A stretch of DNA of 64,000 nt from Amycolatopsis tucumanensis (GTDB lineage: Bacteria; Actinomycetota; Actinomycetes; Mycobacteriales; Pseudonocardiaceae), in assembly GCF_021654135.1 (NCBI RefSeq), contig NZ_JAKGSD010000011.1, positions 108,650 to 172,649 of the forward strand, in the 5' to 3' direction. This document shows positions 55,869 through 64,000 of the stretch, one piece after another; within the stretch, counting starts at the first letter, position 1, and the number at the start of each line of letters is the position of its first letter. The position numbers and the translations under genes were made by a program. The notes beneath the pieces are model-generated. The model was not told the origin of the DNA. It made no database searches and saw only the letters and a program-made list of their open reading frames with translations.

Positions 55869-58353
55869 GGGCGGCGCCGGAGGGCAGCGACCGGGGGCGG
55901 ATCACCACGCGGGCCGGGACGATCCCGGCGATCGCGCCGAGCAGGCCGACCCCGCCGAGCAGCGCCAGGTACCGCAGCGGCTCGGCGAACAGCCGCCACT
56001 GGCCGTCCTGCGCGACGCTGAACGTGCCGACCACCGCGCCGCTGAGCACACCACCCAGCACCAGCGCGACCACCACGGTGATGAGCGTTTCGCGGTCGAG
56101 CATGCGGTGCAGTTGCCTCGGGGTGGCACCGGCCAGGCGCAGGTCGGCGAACTCCCGGCGGCGTGCCCCGGTCGCGATGGCGAAGGTGTTGACGACGGCG
56201 ATCGCGGTGAAACCGAGCGAGATGGCCACCATCAGCTCCCACGCCGCCTGCTGGTTCTGGACGTCCGCCGCGCCCGCCCGCGGATCCGTGACGGGCGCCG
56301 CCGGCCACCGGTGTTCGACCGCGGTGACGAGGCCGGGGGTGCCGCGCAGGTACAAGGAGGTGACGAGACCGCGTGGATCGTGCGCGGCGACGAGGTCGGC
56401 GGGCAGCACCAGGTCACCGAAGCCGCGCCAGTTCGCGTAGACGGCGACGACGGTCAGCTCGGTCCGCGTGCCGTCGGCGAGCCAGAACACCGGCCGGTCG
56501 CCGACGTGCCAGCCGCGCGCCTCCGCGAGCGGTTCGCTCACGGCGACCGTCCCGTCCCGCAGTGCCAGTTCCCCTTGCCGCACACCGAGATCGACGGCAG
56601 GCTCACCCGTCGTCCGCAAGCCCTGCGCGGCGTAGTCCTCGGGCTTGCCCTCCTGGTCGACGACGACCCGCGTGGCCAGCGTCGCGGCGGAGCCGGTCAC
56701 CTCGGGCAGAGCCGTGACCTCGTTGGCGGTCCCGAGCGGCATGGCCGCGGCGACCCGGACCGTCGCCGGCGCCGTGCGCGCGGCCTGCTGGTCGCCGGTC
56801 ACTTCGGTGAGGATGTCGCCGTTGAGCAGCATCGTGCCGTTGATCGCGAACATCAGCGTCAGCGGGATCGCGACGCCGACGACGCGCCTGCTGTCGGCGC
56901 GGGTCATCGCGCTCGCCAGCCTGCCGGTGGCGCCGGCGACCCCAGCGACCCTGGCCACCACCGCGGTGAGGGGACCGACGACGAGCGGCCCGAGCGCGGC
57001 GGCCGCGCACAGCAGCAGCGAGCAGGAGATGAACCCCATCCCCATGCCGAACGGGCCGCCGAGCGGCACCAGGCTCAGCACGGCCACGGCACCGGCGGTC
57101 AGGACGGTCGCGAGGACGATCCGTGGCGCCTTGCCGACGCGGCCTGCCGTCACGGTTTCCCGCAGCGCCTGCGTCGGAGCGATTCGCACCGCCCGACGGG
57201 CCGCGATCGCCGTGGCCAGCACCGTCACCGCGAGGCCCAGCACGACCGCGGCGATCAGCACGACCGCGTTGAGCGACACGGTGAACTGCGGTGGCACCGC
57301 GCCGAGGTCGCGGAACCGGGCGGCGACCAGCTCGGCCACCACGATCCCGCACGGCAGGCCGGGCACGGCCGCGGCCACCGTCACCAGCGTGATCTCCAGC
57401 CTCAGCATCCGGCGCAGCTGCCGGGGCGTGGCGCCCGCGGCTCGCAGCAAGGCGAGTTCCCGCAACCGCTGCTGGACGGCCAGCGACACCGTGCCGGTCA
57501 GCACGAACACCGCCGCGAAGCCGGTGATGCCGAGGACGAACCCGAAGATGGAGATCGCGCCGATGTAGTCGGGGACCGCGCCGGGGAGATCGGCGGTGAC
57601 CCGGTCCGCTCCCGTGTGGACGGTGGCGGTGCCGCGGACCCGCTCGCCCAGCGCCGCCAGCGCGGTCCCGGTGTCCACGCCCGGCTCCAGGCGCACCGCG
57701 ACCGCGGTCGGGCCGGGCAGCCCGGACAGCTCGGCGACCTGCTCGTCGGCGATGAACACCGCCGCCTGTCCCGGCACGTCCCCGTCGACCACGCCGGCCA
57801 CCAGCAGGTCGTGCACGCCGGTGCGGGTGGTCAGCCGCACGGACTGACCGACGGGCACCCCGAACGCGGCCTGCAGCACCACTTCGCCCGGACGCGGCGC
57901 GGCGCCTTCCCGCAAAGGGTAGGGCGTCAGCGCGGCCGAGGACCAGCCGTGCGCGACGCTCGCCGCGTCCGGCGCCCGCACCGGCTCGCCGCCGAGGTCG
58001 AGCGCCACCGGGAACGCGTAGTCCGCGACGGCGGCGGCCACCCCGGGCACCGCCGCCAGCTCCCCGGTCAGCCCGGCCGGCAGCGGTTCGGCACCGGTGA
58101 GCCGTTCCTCCTTCGTCTTGGTCTTGACCTTGTCGCCCTTGTCGGTGGCGGTGGTCAGCACGACCGACCGGTCACCCGCGACCACCGCGTCCGTGGCGGC
58201 GAACCGGTTCCCGCCGGGTCCCTGGGTCAGTACCGACCACAGCAGCAGCCCGCTGCCGGCGATCAGCGCGATCGCCAGGAACGCGGTGAGGAACGTGCCC
58301 ACGAACGACCCGAGCCGGTGCCGCACGCCGGCCGCGGCGAGTTTGCGCATCAT
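55855..58353 (-). CDS. FtsX-like ABC transporter permease
   Basis: 832 residues. TM1 at about 18-40, a large extracellular domain, then three helices with GATPRQLRRML, a second set in the middle, and a final FtsX domain with LAGATPRQLHRMLDRET (quoted part). This is the duplicated MacB/FtsX arrangement used in peptide or antibiotic export and envelope stress. The start overlaps the ATPase stop in ATGATG. It overlaps the kinase gene by 14 bp. Confidence 0.92.
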   Translation of the reverse strand: MMRKLAAAGVRHRLGSFVGTFLTAFLAIALIAGSGLLLWSVLTQGPGGNRFAATDAVVAGDRSVVLTTATDKGDKVKTKTKEERLTGAEPLPAGLTGELAAVPGVAAAVADYAFPVALDLGGEPVRAPDAASVAHGWSSAALTPYPLREGAAPRPGEVVLQAAFGVPVGQSVRLTTRTGVHDLLVAGVVDGDVPGQAAVFIADEQVAELSGLPGPTAVAVRLEPGVDTGTALAALGERVRGTATVHTGADRVTADLPGAVPDYIGAISIFGFVLGITGFAAVFVLTGTVSLAVQQRLRELALLRAAGATPRQLRRMLRLEITLVTVAAAVPGLPCGIVVAELVAARFRDLGAVPPQFTVSLNAVVLIAAVVLGLAVTVLATAIAARRAVRIAPTQALRETVTAGRVGKAPRIVLATVLTAGAVAVLSLVPLGGPFGMGMGFISCSLLLCAAAALGPLVVGPLTAVVARVAGVAGATGRLASAMTRADSRRVVGVAIPLTLMFAINGTMLLNGDILTEVTGDQQAARTAPATVRVAAAMPLGTANEVTALPEVTGSAATLATRVVVDQEGKPEDYAAQGLRTTGEPAVDLGVRQGELALRDGTVAVSEPLAEARGWHVGDRPVFWLADGTRTELTVVAVYANWRGFGDLVLPADLVAAHDPRGLVTSLYLRGTPGLVTAVEHRWPAAPVTDPRAGAADVQNQQAAWELMVAISLGFTAIAVVNTFAIATGARRREFADLRLAGATPRQLHRMLDRETLITVVVALVLGGVLSGAVVGTFSVAQDGQWRLFAEPLRYLALLGGVGLLGAIAGIVPARVVIRPRSLPSGAARADG

Positions 58354-59099
58354 CGGGTCAGCTCCATCATCCGCGCCGACACCTGCTCGGCGGACGGCGC
58401 GGCCAGCTCGCCGGCGACCCGGCCGTCGGCGAGGAACACCGCGCGGTCGGCCCACGCGGCCGCGGCCGGGTCGTGCGTCACCATCACGATCGTCGCGCCC
58501 AGCTCGTCGACGAACCGGCGCAGCAGGCCCAGCACCTCGCGCCCGGTGGACAGGTCCAGCGCACCCGTCGGCTCGTCCCCGAAGATCACCTCCGGCCTGC
58601 CGGCCAGCGCGCGGGCGAGCGCGACCCGCTGCTGCTGCCCGCCCGACAGCTGACCCGGCCGCGCCTTCTCCCGCCCGGCCAGGCCCACCCGGGTCAGCAG
58701 TTCCCGTGCCCACTCGCGGTCCGGCCGGACGCCGGCGAGCCGCTGCGGCAGCAACACGTTGTCCCACACCGAAAGCGAGTCGACGAGGTTGAACGACTGG
58801 AACACGAACCCGACGTGGGCGCGCCGGACCGCGGTCAGCTTCGGCTCACGCAGGGTCGCGACGTCACGTCCGGCCAGCACGACCCGGCCCGACGTCGGCC
58901 GGTCCAGGCCCGCCGCGCAGTGCAGCAGCGTCGACTTGCCCGACCCGGAGGGCCCCATCACCGCCGTGAACGTCCCGCGGGTGAATCCCGCGGTGACGCC
59001 GTCGAGCGCCCGCACCCCACCGGGATGCACCTTCGTCACCTCGAGCAGCTCGACCACTTCCCGCGGCGGAGCGTCCATCGAATTCCGTACCAGCACCAT
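58350..59099 (-). CDS. ABC transporter ATPase (MacB/LolD-like)
   Basis: 249 residues from ATG 59099; ATG 59078 is an alternative. Walker A GPSGSGKST at 49-57, Q-loop VFQSFNLVD, signature LSGGQQQRVALARAL, Walker B VIFGDEPTGALD and H-loop VTHD. It energises the FtsX permease whose gene follows. First gene of ATPase-permease-kinase-regulator, a BceAB-RS-like layout. Confidence 0.95.
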   Translation of the reverse strand: MVLVRNSMDAPPREVVELLEVTKVHPGGVRALDGVTAGFTRGTFTAVMGPSGSGKSTLLHCAAGLDRPTSGRVVLAGRDVATLREPKLTAVRRAHVGFVFQSFNLVDSLSVWDNVLLPQRLAGVRPDREWARELLTRVGLAGREKARPGQLSGGQQQRVALARALAGRPEVIFGDEPTGALDLSTGREVLGLLRRFVDELGATIVMVTHDPAAAAWADRAVFLADGRVAGELAAPSAEQVSARMMELTR

Positions 59100-59187
59100 G
59101 GGAAAGATCCTGGTCGCGGGCGGGTCCGGGCCCCACCGGGCGGGCAATGATCTACGGGGTAGGGCTGGCCCTACCCCACGGCCGCGA

Positions 59188-60381
59188 TCAGGGGCGGTGG
59201 TTCGCGTCGGTGCCGCGGTCGACCGGCATGTCACTGGTCGAGTCGCGGCGCAGCATCGCCAGCGCGATGCCCAGACCCGCCAGCGTGACGGCGGCCGCGG
59301 CCGGGTAGAGCGCTTCCGCGCCGGCGCCGGTCAGCAGCTGTCCGCCCAGCCATCCGCCGAAGGCGGCGGCGAGCTGGAAACCGGAGGCGTTGACCGCGAT
59401 GGCCAGGGTGGGCGCGGCTCCCGCGGCGGTGAGCACGCGCGTCTGCATGCCGGGGATGATCGCGAACGCCAGCGCGCCGAGCACGAACGTCAGGATCGCT
59501 GCTGCCACGCGGTTGTCGCCGGCGATCCAGAACAGCAGCAACGTGACGGCGAGCGCGGCGAGCATCCAGGCGAGCGACGGCATCAGCGCGCGGTCGGCGA
59601 GCCGTCCGCCGAGCAGGTTCCCGAGCACCGCCCCGGCTCCATACACGAGCAGCAGCACCGGCACGGCGTCCGCGCCGAAGCCGCTCACGTCGGTCAGCAG
59701 TGTCGCGATGTAGGTGAAAACCGTGACGGCGCCGAGGTTTCCCACCGCGGTCAGCACGATGCCGAGCTGCACCTCGCGGTCGGCGAGGACCCGCAGTTCC
59801 CCCGCGGCCGACGCACCGGCCGCCGGGAACGCCGGGACGGAACGCAGCACCAGCAGCAGCGCGAGGAGCGTGATCGCCGCGACCGCGACGAAGGTGGACC
59901 GCCAGCCGAAGTGGTGCCCCACGAACGTGCCCAGTGGTGTGCCCAGGACGATCCCGAGGTTCATCCCCAGCGCGACCTTCGCGATCATGCTCGGCTGCCG
60001 GCCCGGAGCGGCCATCGCCGCCGTGGTGGCGATCGCGACCGCGAAGAACGTGGCGACGACCAGGCCCGCGACGAACCTCGCCAGCAGCAGGACGGCGTAC
60101 CCCGGCGCGAGGGCCGATCCCAGGTTCCCCAGCACGGACACCACGACGAGACCGGTGATCAGCGGTTTCCGGCCGACGCGCGCGGTGAGCGTGGTGAGGA
60201 CCGGGCCGCCCACGATCATCCCTGCGGCGTAGGCGCTGACCAGCAGACCGGCCGACGGGACGGACACGGACAGGCCGGCCGCGACGTCCGGCACGAGACC
60301 GGCGATCACGAACTCGCCGGTGGTGAGCCCGAAGACGACGAGCATCAGCGAGAAGACGGGCAACGGCACCACGACCCCCAA
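59188..60381 (-). CDS. MFS transporter, DHA1-type drug efflux
   Basis: 397 residues, about twelve membrane helices. Motif A-like LTARVGRKPLI follows TM2 and GTPLGTFVG is in TM5. Similar to chloramphenicol/arabinose efflux proteins. TTG 60381 begins the frame; GTG 60372 may be the true start since GGGGG lies just before it. It is divergent from a MarR gene, with a dyad between. Confidence 0.92.
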   Translation of the reverse strand: MGVVVPLPVFSLMLVVFGLTTGEFVIAGLVPDVAAGLSVSVPSAGLLVSAYAAGMIVGGPVLTTLTARVGRKPLITGLVVVSVLGNLGSALAPGYAVLLLARFVAGLVVATFFAVAIATTAAMAAPGRQPSMIAKVALGMNLGIVLGTPLGTFVGHHFGWRSTFVAVAAITLLALLLVLRSVPAFPAAGASAAGELRVLADREVQLGIVLTAVGNLGAVTVFTYIATLLTDVSGFGADAVPVLLLVYGAGAVLGNLLGGRLADRALMPSLAWMLAALAVTLLLFWIAGDNRVAAAILTFVLGALAFAIIPGMQTRVLTAAGAAPTLAIAVNASGFQLAAAFGGWLGGQLLTGAGAEALYPAAAAVTLAGLGIALAMLRRDSTSDMPVDRGTDANHRP

Positions 60382-60387
60382 GTGATT

Positions 60388-60425
60388 CGAACTGTAATAA
60401 TGCTAGTCAGAACTATCACAGTTCG
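60388..60425. promoter_or_regulatory. Candidate MarR operator between MFS and MarR genes
   Basis: The arms CGAACTGT (60388-60395) and ACAGTTCG (60418-60425) are perfectly complementary across a 22-base gap that also holds the smaller dyad TAGT-CAGA-ACTA. It covers the MFS promoter. MarR binding is inferred from context. Confidence 0.6.
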
Positions 60426-60450
60426 GAACACCGTCGCTAGACTCGGGATC

Positions 60451-60870
60451 ATGGTGGACGCCGGAATCGACCGCGACGTGTGCAAACTCGTGCACGAGTT
60501 CGCGCGACGGCTGGACGTGCACGTGCGGCGGGTCGGCGAGGAGGTCGGCCTGACCCCGACGCAGGTCGTCGCCCTGCGCGAGTTGTCGGAGCCGATCACG
60601 GCGCGGGAGCTGGCGAGCCGGATGTCGTGCGAGGCCTCGAACGCGACGTTCGTCGTCGACCGGCTCGAGGAGCAGGGCCTGGTTCAGCGCAGGCCGCACC
60701 CGACCGACCGGCGGGCCAAGGAGATCGTGCTGACGGCCGCCGGGCGTGACGCGCGGGCCGGCGTGCTCGACCGCCTCGACCGCGCTTCGCCGCTGGTCTC
60801 ACTCGGCCGGGAGCAGCAGGAGCAGCTGGTCGAGTTGCTGCGCGAGCTCGTCGGGCCTCAGGGGCGGTAG
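60451..60870 (+). CDS. MarR family transcriptional regulator
   Basis: 139 residues from ATG 60451. Winged helix-turn-helix [30 protein letters not shown] (quoted part [14 protein letters not shown]) with wing [13 protein letters not shown]. It is divergent from the MFS pump and presumably its repressor. The 3' end overlaps the convergent YccF gene by 13 bp. Confidence 0.93.
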   Translation: MVDAGIDRDVCKLVHEFARRLDVHVRRVGEEVGLTPTQVVALRELSEPITARELASRMSCEASNATFVVDRLEEQGLVQRRPHPTDRRAKEIVLTAAGRDARAGVLDRLDRASPLVSLGREQQEQLVELLRELVGPQGR

Positions 60871-61259
60871 TACGCCTCGGTGCCGCGGTCGACCGGCACG
60901 ATCGCCTTGCCAAGGGGCATCAGCGAAACCGGGATCAGTTTGAAGTTCGCCAGCCCGAGCGGGATCCCGATGATCGTCACGCACAGGGCGATCCCGGTGA
61001 GGACGTGGCCGATCGCGAGCCAGATGCCGGCGAAGATGATCCAGATGACGTTGCCGATCAGCGACCCGACACCGGCGCCGCGGCGGTCGACGATCGTGCG
61101 GCCGAACGGCCACAGCGCGTAGTTCGCGATGCGGAACGACGCGATGCCGAACGGGATCGTGATGATCAGGATGCAGCAGACGATCCCCGCCACCACGTAC
61201 GCGAGAGCCATCCAGAAGCCGGCGAAGACCAGCCAGATCAGGTTCAGGATGATGCGCAT
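60858..61259 (-). CDS. YccF domain membrane protein
   Basis: 133 residues. Two YccF repeats, each with two hydrophobic segments ([21 protein letters not shown], quoted part [31 protein letters not shown], quoted part [13 protein letters not shown]). Function unknown; an inner membrane protein. ATG 61259 overlaps the PhzF stop by one base, so it is translationally coupled. Confidence 0.92.
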   Translation of the reverse strand: MRIILNLIWLVFAGFWMALAYVVAGIVCCILIITIPFGIASFRIANYALWPFGRTIVDRRGAGVGSLIGNVIWIIFAGIWLAIGHVLTGIALCVTIIGIPLGLANFKLIPVSLMPLGKAIVPVDRGTEAYYRP

Positions 61260-62020
61260 CAGGCGTGCAGCTCCCCACTGACTACGGTGACGGCCTGTCC
61301 GGACAGCGTCACCCGATCCCCGTTCACCAGGACCCGGACGATCCCGCCGCGTTCCGACGCCTGCTCGCCGACGAGCTTGACCCGCCCCAGTTTCTCCGCC
61401 CAGAACGGCGCCAGCAGGCAGTGCGCCGATCCGGTCACCGGGTCCTCCGGCACGCCGACGGCGGGCCCGAAGACGCGGCTGACGAAGTCCACGTCGTCCC
61501 GGTCGCCGGGCGCGGTGACGATCACGCAGCGCGCGTCCCACCCCGCGATGACGTCGAGGTCCGGCTTCAGCTCGCGGACCTGGGCGGCGTCGGTGGCCTC
61601 GACCAGGACGTCCCACTTGCCGCGGGCGACGCCCGCGATCGTCACGCCCGGCAGCGCGTCCAGGACGTCGTCGTCGGCGGCGCGTGGCGGGTCGTTCGGG
61701 AAGTCCATGCTGACCCACCCGTCGGCGGCGCGGGTGCGCAGCTCGCCGCTGCGGGTGGTGAACACCTGCTCGCCGCCGAGGACGTGCCCGGCGGCGAGGG
61801 TGGCGTGCCCGCACAGGTCGACCTCGACCGTCGGCGTGAACCAGCGCAGCGGCTTCGGCCCGTCGCCGGTGACCTCGACGAACGCCGTCTCCGAGTGCCG
61901 CAGCTCGGCCGCTACCGACTGCATCCACGCCGGGTCGGCAGGCTCGTCGAGCAGCACCACTCCGGCGGGGTTGCCCGCGAACGGGGTGCCGGTGAACGAG
62001 TCGACGATCGAGAGCCGCAT
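61259..62020 (-). CDS. PhzF family isomerase-like protein
   Basis: 253 residues from ATG 62020; the frame upstream to 62107 has no site. PhzF fold: [20 protein letters not shown] (quoted part [13 protein letters not shown]), the catalytic Glu in SETAFV, and [13 protein letters not shown]. The family holds PhzF of phenazine synthesis and diaminopimelate-epimerase-like proteins; no phenazine genes are nearby. Forms an operon with yccF. Confidence 0.92.
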   Translation of the reverse strand: MRLSIVDSFTGTPFAGNPAGVVLLDEPADPAWMQSVAAELRHSETAFVEVTGDGPKPLRWFTPTVEVDLCGHATLAAGHVLGGEQVFTTRSGELRTRAADGWVSMDFPNDPPRAADDDVLDALPGVTIAGVARGKWDVLVEATDAAQVRELKPDLDVIAGWDARCVIVTAPGDRDDVDFVSRVFGPAVGVPEDPVTGSAHCLLAPFWAEKLGRVKLVGEQASERGGIVRVLVNGDRVTLSGQAVTVVSGELHA

Positions 62021-62105
62021 GCCACCCACTCTAGGGGGTGTCCGGGATGAGCCGGGATTTCTAAACTCGGTCACAGTCAGTGTCGACAGCGTCCGAGGAG
62101 GCGTC

Positions 62106-63716
62106 ATGCCAGCCGTGCCGAGTTATGCGTCGGGTATCTCCGAGGTGCCCTTGCTGGGTGACACGATCGGTGACAACTTCGACCGGACCGTGGCCGCGTT
62201 CGGCGACCGGGACGCGCTGGTGGAGTACGCGTCGGGCCGCCGGTGGACCTACCGTGAGCTGGCCGCCGAGGTCGACGCGCTGGCCGCCGGGCTGGCCGGG
62301 CGCGGCATCGGCAAGGGCGACCGGGTGGGGATCTGGTCGCCGAACTGTGCCGAGTGGACGTTCCTGCAGTACGCGACGGCGAAGATCGGCGTGGTGCTGG
62401 TCAACATCAACCCCGCCTACCGGTCGCACGAGCTGGAGTTCGTGCTGAACCAGGCCGGGGTGAAGATGCTGGTCGCGGCCCGCACGTTCAAGACGTCCGA
62501 CTACGCGGCGATGATCGAGGAGGTCCGGCCGCGGTGCGCCGCGCTGGAGCAGGTGGTGCTGCTGGGCTCGGACGAGTGGTCGGAGTTGATGGAGTCCGGG
62601 CGGGGCAAGGCGTTGCCCGAGGTCGGCCTGTCCGCCGACGACCCGATCAACATCCAGTACACCTCGGGCACGACGGGCTTCCCGAAGGGCGCGACCCTGT
62701 CGCACCACAACATCCTCAACAACGGCTTCTTCGTCGGCGAGCTGTGCCACTACACCGAGGCGGACCGGGTGTGCATCCCGGTGCCGTTCTACCACTGCTT
62801 CGGGATGGTGATGGGCAACCTCGCGGCCACCACCCACGGGGCGTGCATGGTGATCCCGGCGCCGTCGTTCGAGCCGAAGGCCACGCTGCAGGCGGTGGAG
62901 GCGGAGCGGTGCACGTCCTTGTACGGGGTGCCCACGATGTTCATCGCCGAGCTGGCCGAGCCCGGCTTCGAGGACTACGACCTGAGCAGCCTGCGAACCG
63001 GCATCATGGCCGGCTCGCCCTGCCCGGTCGAGGTGATGAAGCAGGTCATCGAGCGGATGGGCATGGCCGAGGTGTCCATTTGCTATGGCATGACGGAAAC
63101 CTCTCCGGTGTCCACGCAGACCCGGTCGGACGACTCGATCGAGCGGCGGGTGTCGACCGTCGGACGGGTCGGGCCGCACCTGGAGGTCAAGATCGTCGAC
63201 CCGGAGACCGGGCTGACGGTGCCGCGCGGCGAGCCGGGCGAGCTGTGCACCCGGGGCTACTCGGTGATGCTCGGGTACTGGGACCAGCCGGACAAGACGG
63301 CCGAGGTGATCGACAAGGCGAGGTGGATGCACACCGGCGACCTCGGCGTGATGGACGACGAGGGCTACATTCAGATCACCGGGCGCATCAAGGACATGGT
63401 CATCCGCGGTGGCGAGAACATCTACCCCCGGGAGATCGAGGAATTCCTCTACACGCACCCGGATGTGCTGGACGCCCAGGTGATCGGCGTGCCGGACCAG
63501 CGCTACGGCGAAGAGCTGATGGCGTGGATCCGGATGCGCGAAGGAGCCCAGCCACTGACGGCGGAGTCGCTGCGGGAGTTCTGCACGGGGAAGCTGGCGC
63601 ATTACAAGATCCCGAAGTACGTGCACATCGTGGACGAGTTCCCGATGACCGTGACCGGCAAGGTCAGGAAGGTCGAAATGCGAGAGAAAGCACTGAAGAT
63701 CCTCGACCTGAAATAA
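62106..63716 (+). CDS. Fatty acyl-CoA synthetase (AMP-binding, FadD-like)
   Basis: 536 residues from ATG 62106 with GAGGAGG 4 bases upstream. Adenylation motifs: [47 protein letters not shown] and the catalytic lysine in [11 protein letters not shown]. It activates a fatty acid to acyl-CoA via an acyl-AMP, likely a medium- or long-chain substrate. It is divergent from the PhzF gene. Confidence 0.95.
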   Translation: MPAVPSYASGISEVPLLGDTIGDNFDRTVAAFGDRDALVEYASGRRWTYRELAAEVDALAAGLAGRGIGKGDRVGIWSPNCAEWTFLQYATAKIGVVLVNINPAYRSHELEFVLNQAGVKMLVAARTFKTSDYAAMIEEVRPRCAALEQVVLLGSDEWSELMESGRGKALPEVGLSADDPINIQYTSGTTGFPKGATLSHHNILNNGFFVGELCHYTEADRVCIPVPFYHCFGMVMGNLAATTHGACMVIPAPSFEPKATLQAVEAERCTSLYGVPTMFIAELAEPGFEDYDLSSLRTGIMAGSPCPVEVMKQVIERMGMAEVSICYGMTETSPVSTQTRSDDSIERRVSTVGRVGPHLEVKIVDPETGLTVPRGEPGELCTRGYSVMLGYWDQPDKTAEVIDKARWMHTGDLGVMDDEGYIQITGRIKDMVIRGGENIYPREIEEFLYTHPDVLDAQVIGVPDQRYGEELMAWIRMREGAQPLTAESLREFCTGKLAHYKIPKYVHIVDEFPMTVTGKVRKVEMREKALKILDLK

Positions 63717-63795
63717 AAAAACCGCCACCCGGCAACGAAAAGCAGCCGACTACCCCAACCAGACCTCCCCCGCCCCCGATCCACAGCCGATCTTT

Positions 63796-63855
63796 AGTCG
63801 CCGATCAGGCGTGTCAAGGCACGCTTTCCCGCCTTGACACGGCTGCTCGGCGACT
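63796..63855. repeat. Interrupted inverted repeat element
   Basis: AGTCGCCGA (63796-63804) pairs with TCGGCGACT (63847-63855); inside, TGTCAAGGC (63812-63820) pairs with GCCTTGACA (63831-63839). The two perfect 9-bp stems are separated by equal 7-base internal loops, over a 10-base apical loop. Outer flanks show weaker symmetry (CCCCCGCCCCCGAT against ATCGGGG-rich sequence), so the dyad may span about 63750-63895. Confidence 0.7.
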
Positions 63856-63905
63856 GAAACACAATCGGGGAGAGGGGGCGGGGGTGGTCGGAAGGTGACC
63901 TTTCG

Positions 63906-63925
63906 AGCGCCGTGAGGCGCTTTTT
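63906..63925 (+). terminator. Rho-independent terminator
   Basis: AGCGCC-gtga-GGCGCT followed by TTTT. It is about 190 bp after the synthetase stop and may end its transcript. Confidence 0.6.
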
Positions 63926-64000
63926 CCGCCCCCAGGGCGGACTCCCCGCCGGGCAAAGGCGCGGCTTTAAAGATCAAAAGAGTCCTCGCCGGACGGGCAG

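Larger units (their letters stand above)
63717..64000. other. Intergenic tail at right edge
   Basis: 284 bp after the synthetase. It contains a large interrupted inverted repeat and a terminator, listed separately. ORFs on both strands here lack ribosome-binding sites and read through the repeat, so are not considered genes. Confidence 0.6.

Noticed and set aside
63750..63977. 75-codon minus-strand ORF at the right edge
   Set aside because: It reads through the inverted repeat and terminator, and shows no family motif or start signal.

Overview
The window is high-GC actinomycete chromosome. The composition, the frequent GTG/TTG starts, the Cvn-type (conservon) signalling genes, a stand-alone CIRCE-controlled groEL and an rpf gene together suggest a Pseudonocardiaceae genome of the Amycolatopsis type; that assignment is inference. 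No tRNA, rRNA, CRISPR array, insertion sequence or prophage was seen. Most of it is ordinary core and regulatory gene content with short spacers.

Left third (1-24.5 kb): a CDC48-like AAA ATPase running off the left edge, coupled to a TetR gene; a divergent oxidoreductase; a nitroreductase reading frame with a paired frameshift, next to the orphaned 3' end of an unknown gene; the phosphatidylethanolamine pair psd-pssA; moeA; a cold shock protein; a Ser/Thr kinase; groEL behind two CIRCE operators; an orphan large subunit of a molybdenum hydroxylase; menC; an alcohol dehydrogenase facing an IclR regulator; a DUF72 gene that seems to have lost its ATG; an XPB-type helicase downstream of a FAD monooxygenase, with a divergent TetR.

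Middle (24.7-37 kb): three Cvn loci. They are an orphan CvnA-type kinase, a complete cvnA-B-C-D operon, and a second cvnB-cvnC pair without kinase or GTPase. Between them lies a glutamate-type ABC uptake operon (binding protein and two permeases, no ATPase) whose two permease genes are separated by about 520 bp carrying a degenerate GC-rich repeat.

Molybdenum block (42-50 kb): moaC and a mogA-moaE fusion; an rpf cell-wall gene with a structured leader resembling a c-di-AMP (ydaO-type) riboswitch; moaD-moaA; then a MarR gene, a perfect 16-bp palindrome, a HTH-TOBE molybdate-sensing regulator and modABC. With moeA and the orphan hydroxylase further left, the window holds much of what is needed for molybdate uptake, cofactor assembly and one candidate consumer. 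A roughly 51-bp minisatellite of about eight copies lies just upstream of moaC.

Right end (50-64 kb): phosphatase genes; a second FAD monooxygenase/TetR pair; a four-gene ABC exporter and two-component operon; an MFS pump with a divergent MarR regulator; a YccF/PhzF pair; a fatty acyl-CoA synthetase; and a 284-bp tail containing a long interrupted inverted repeat and a terminator.
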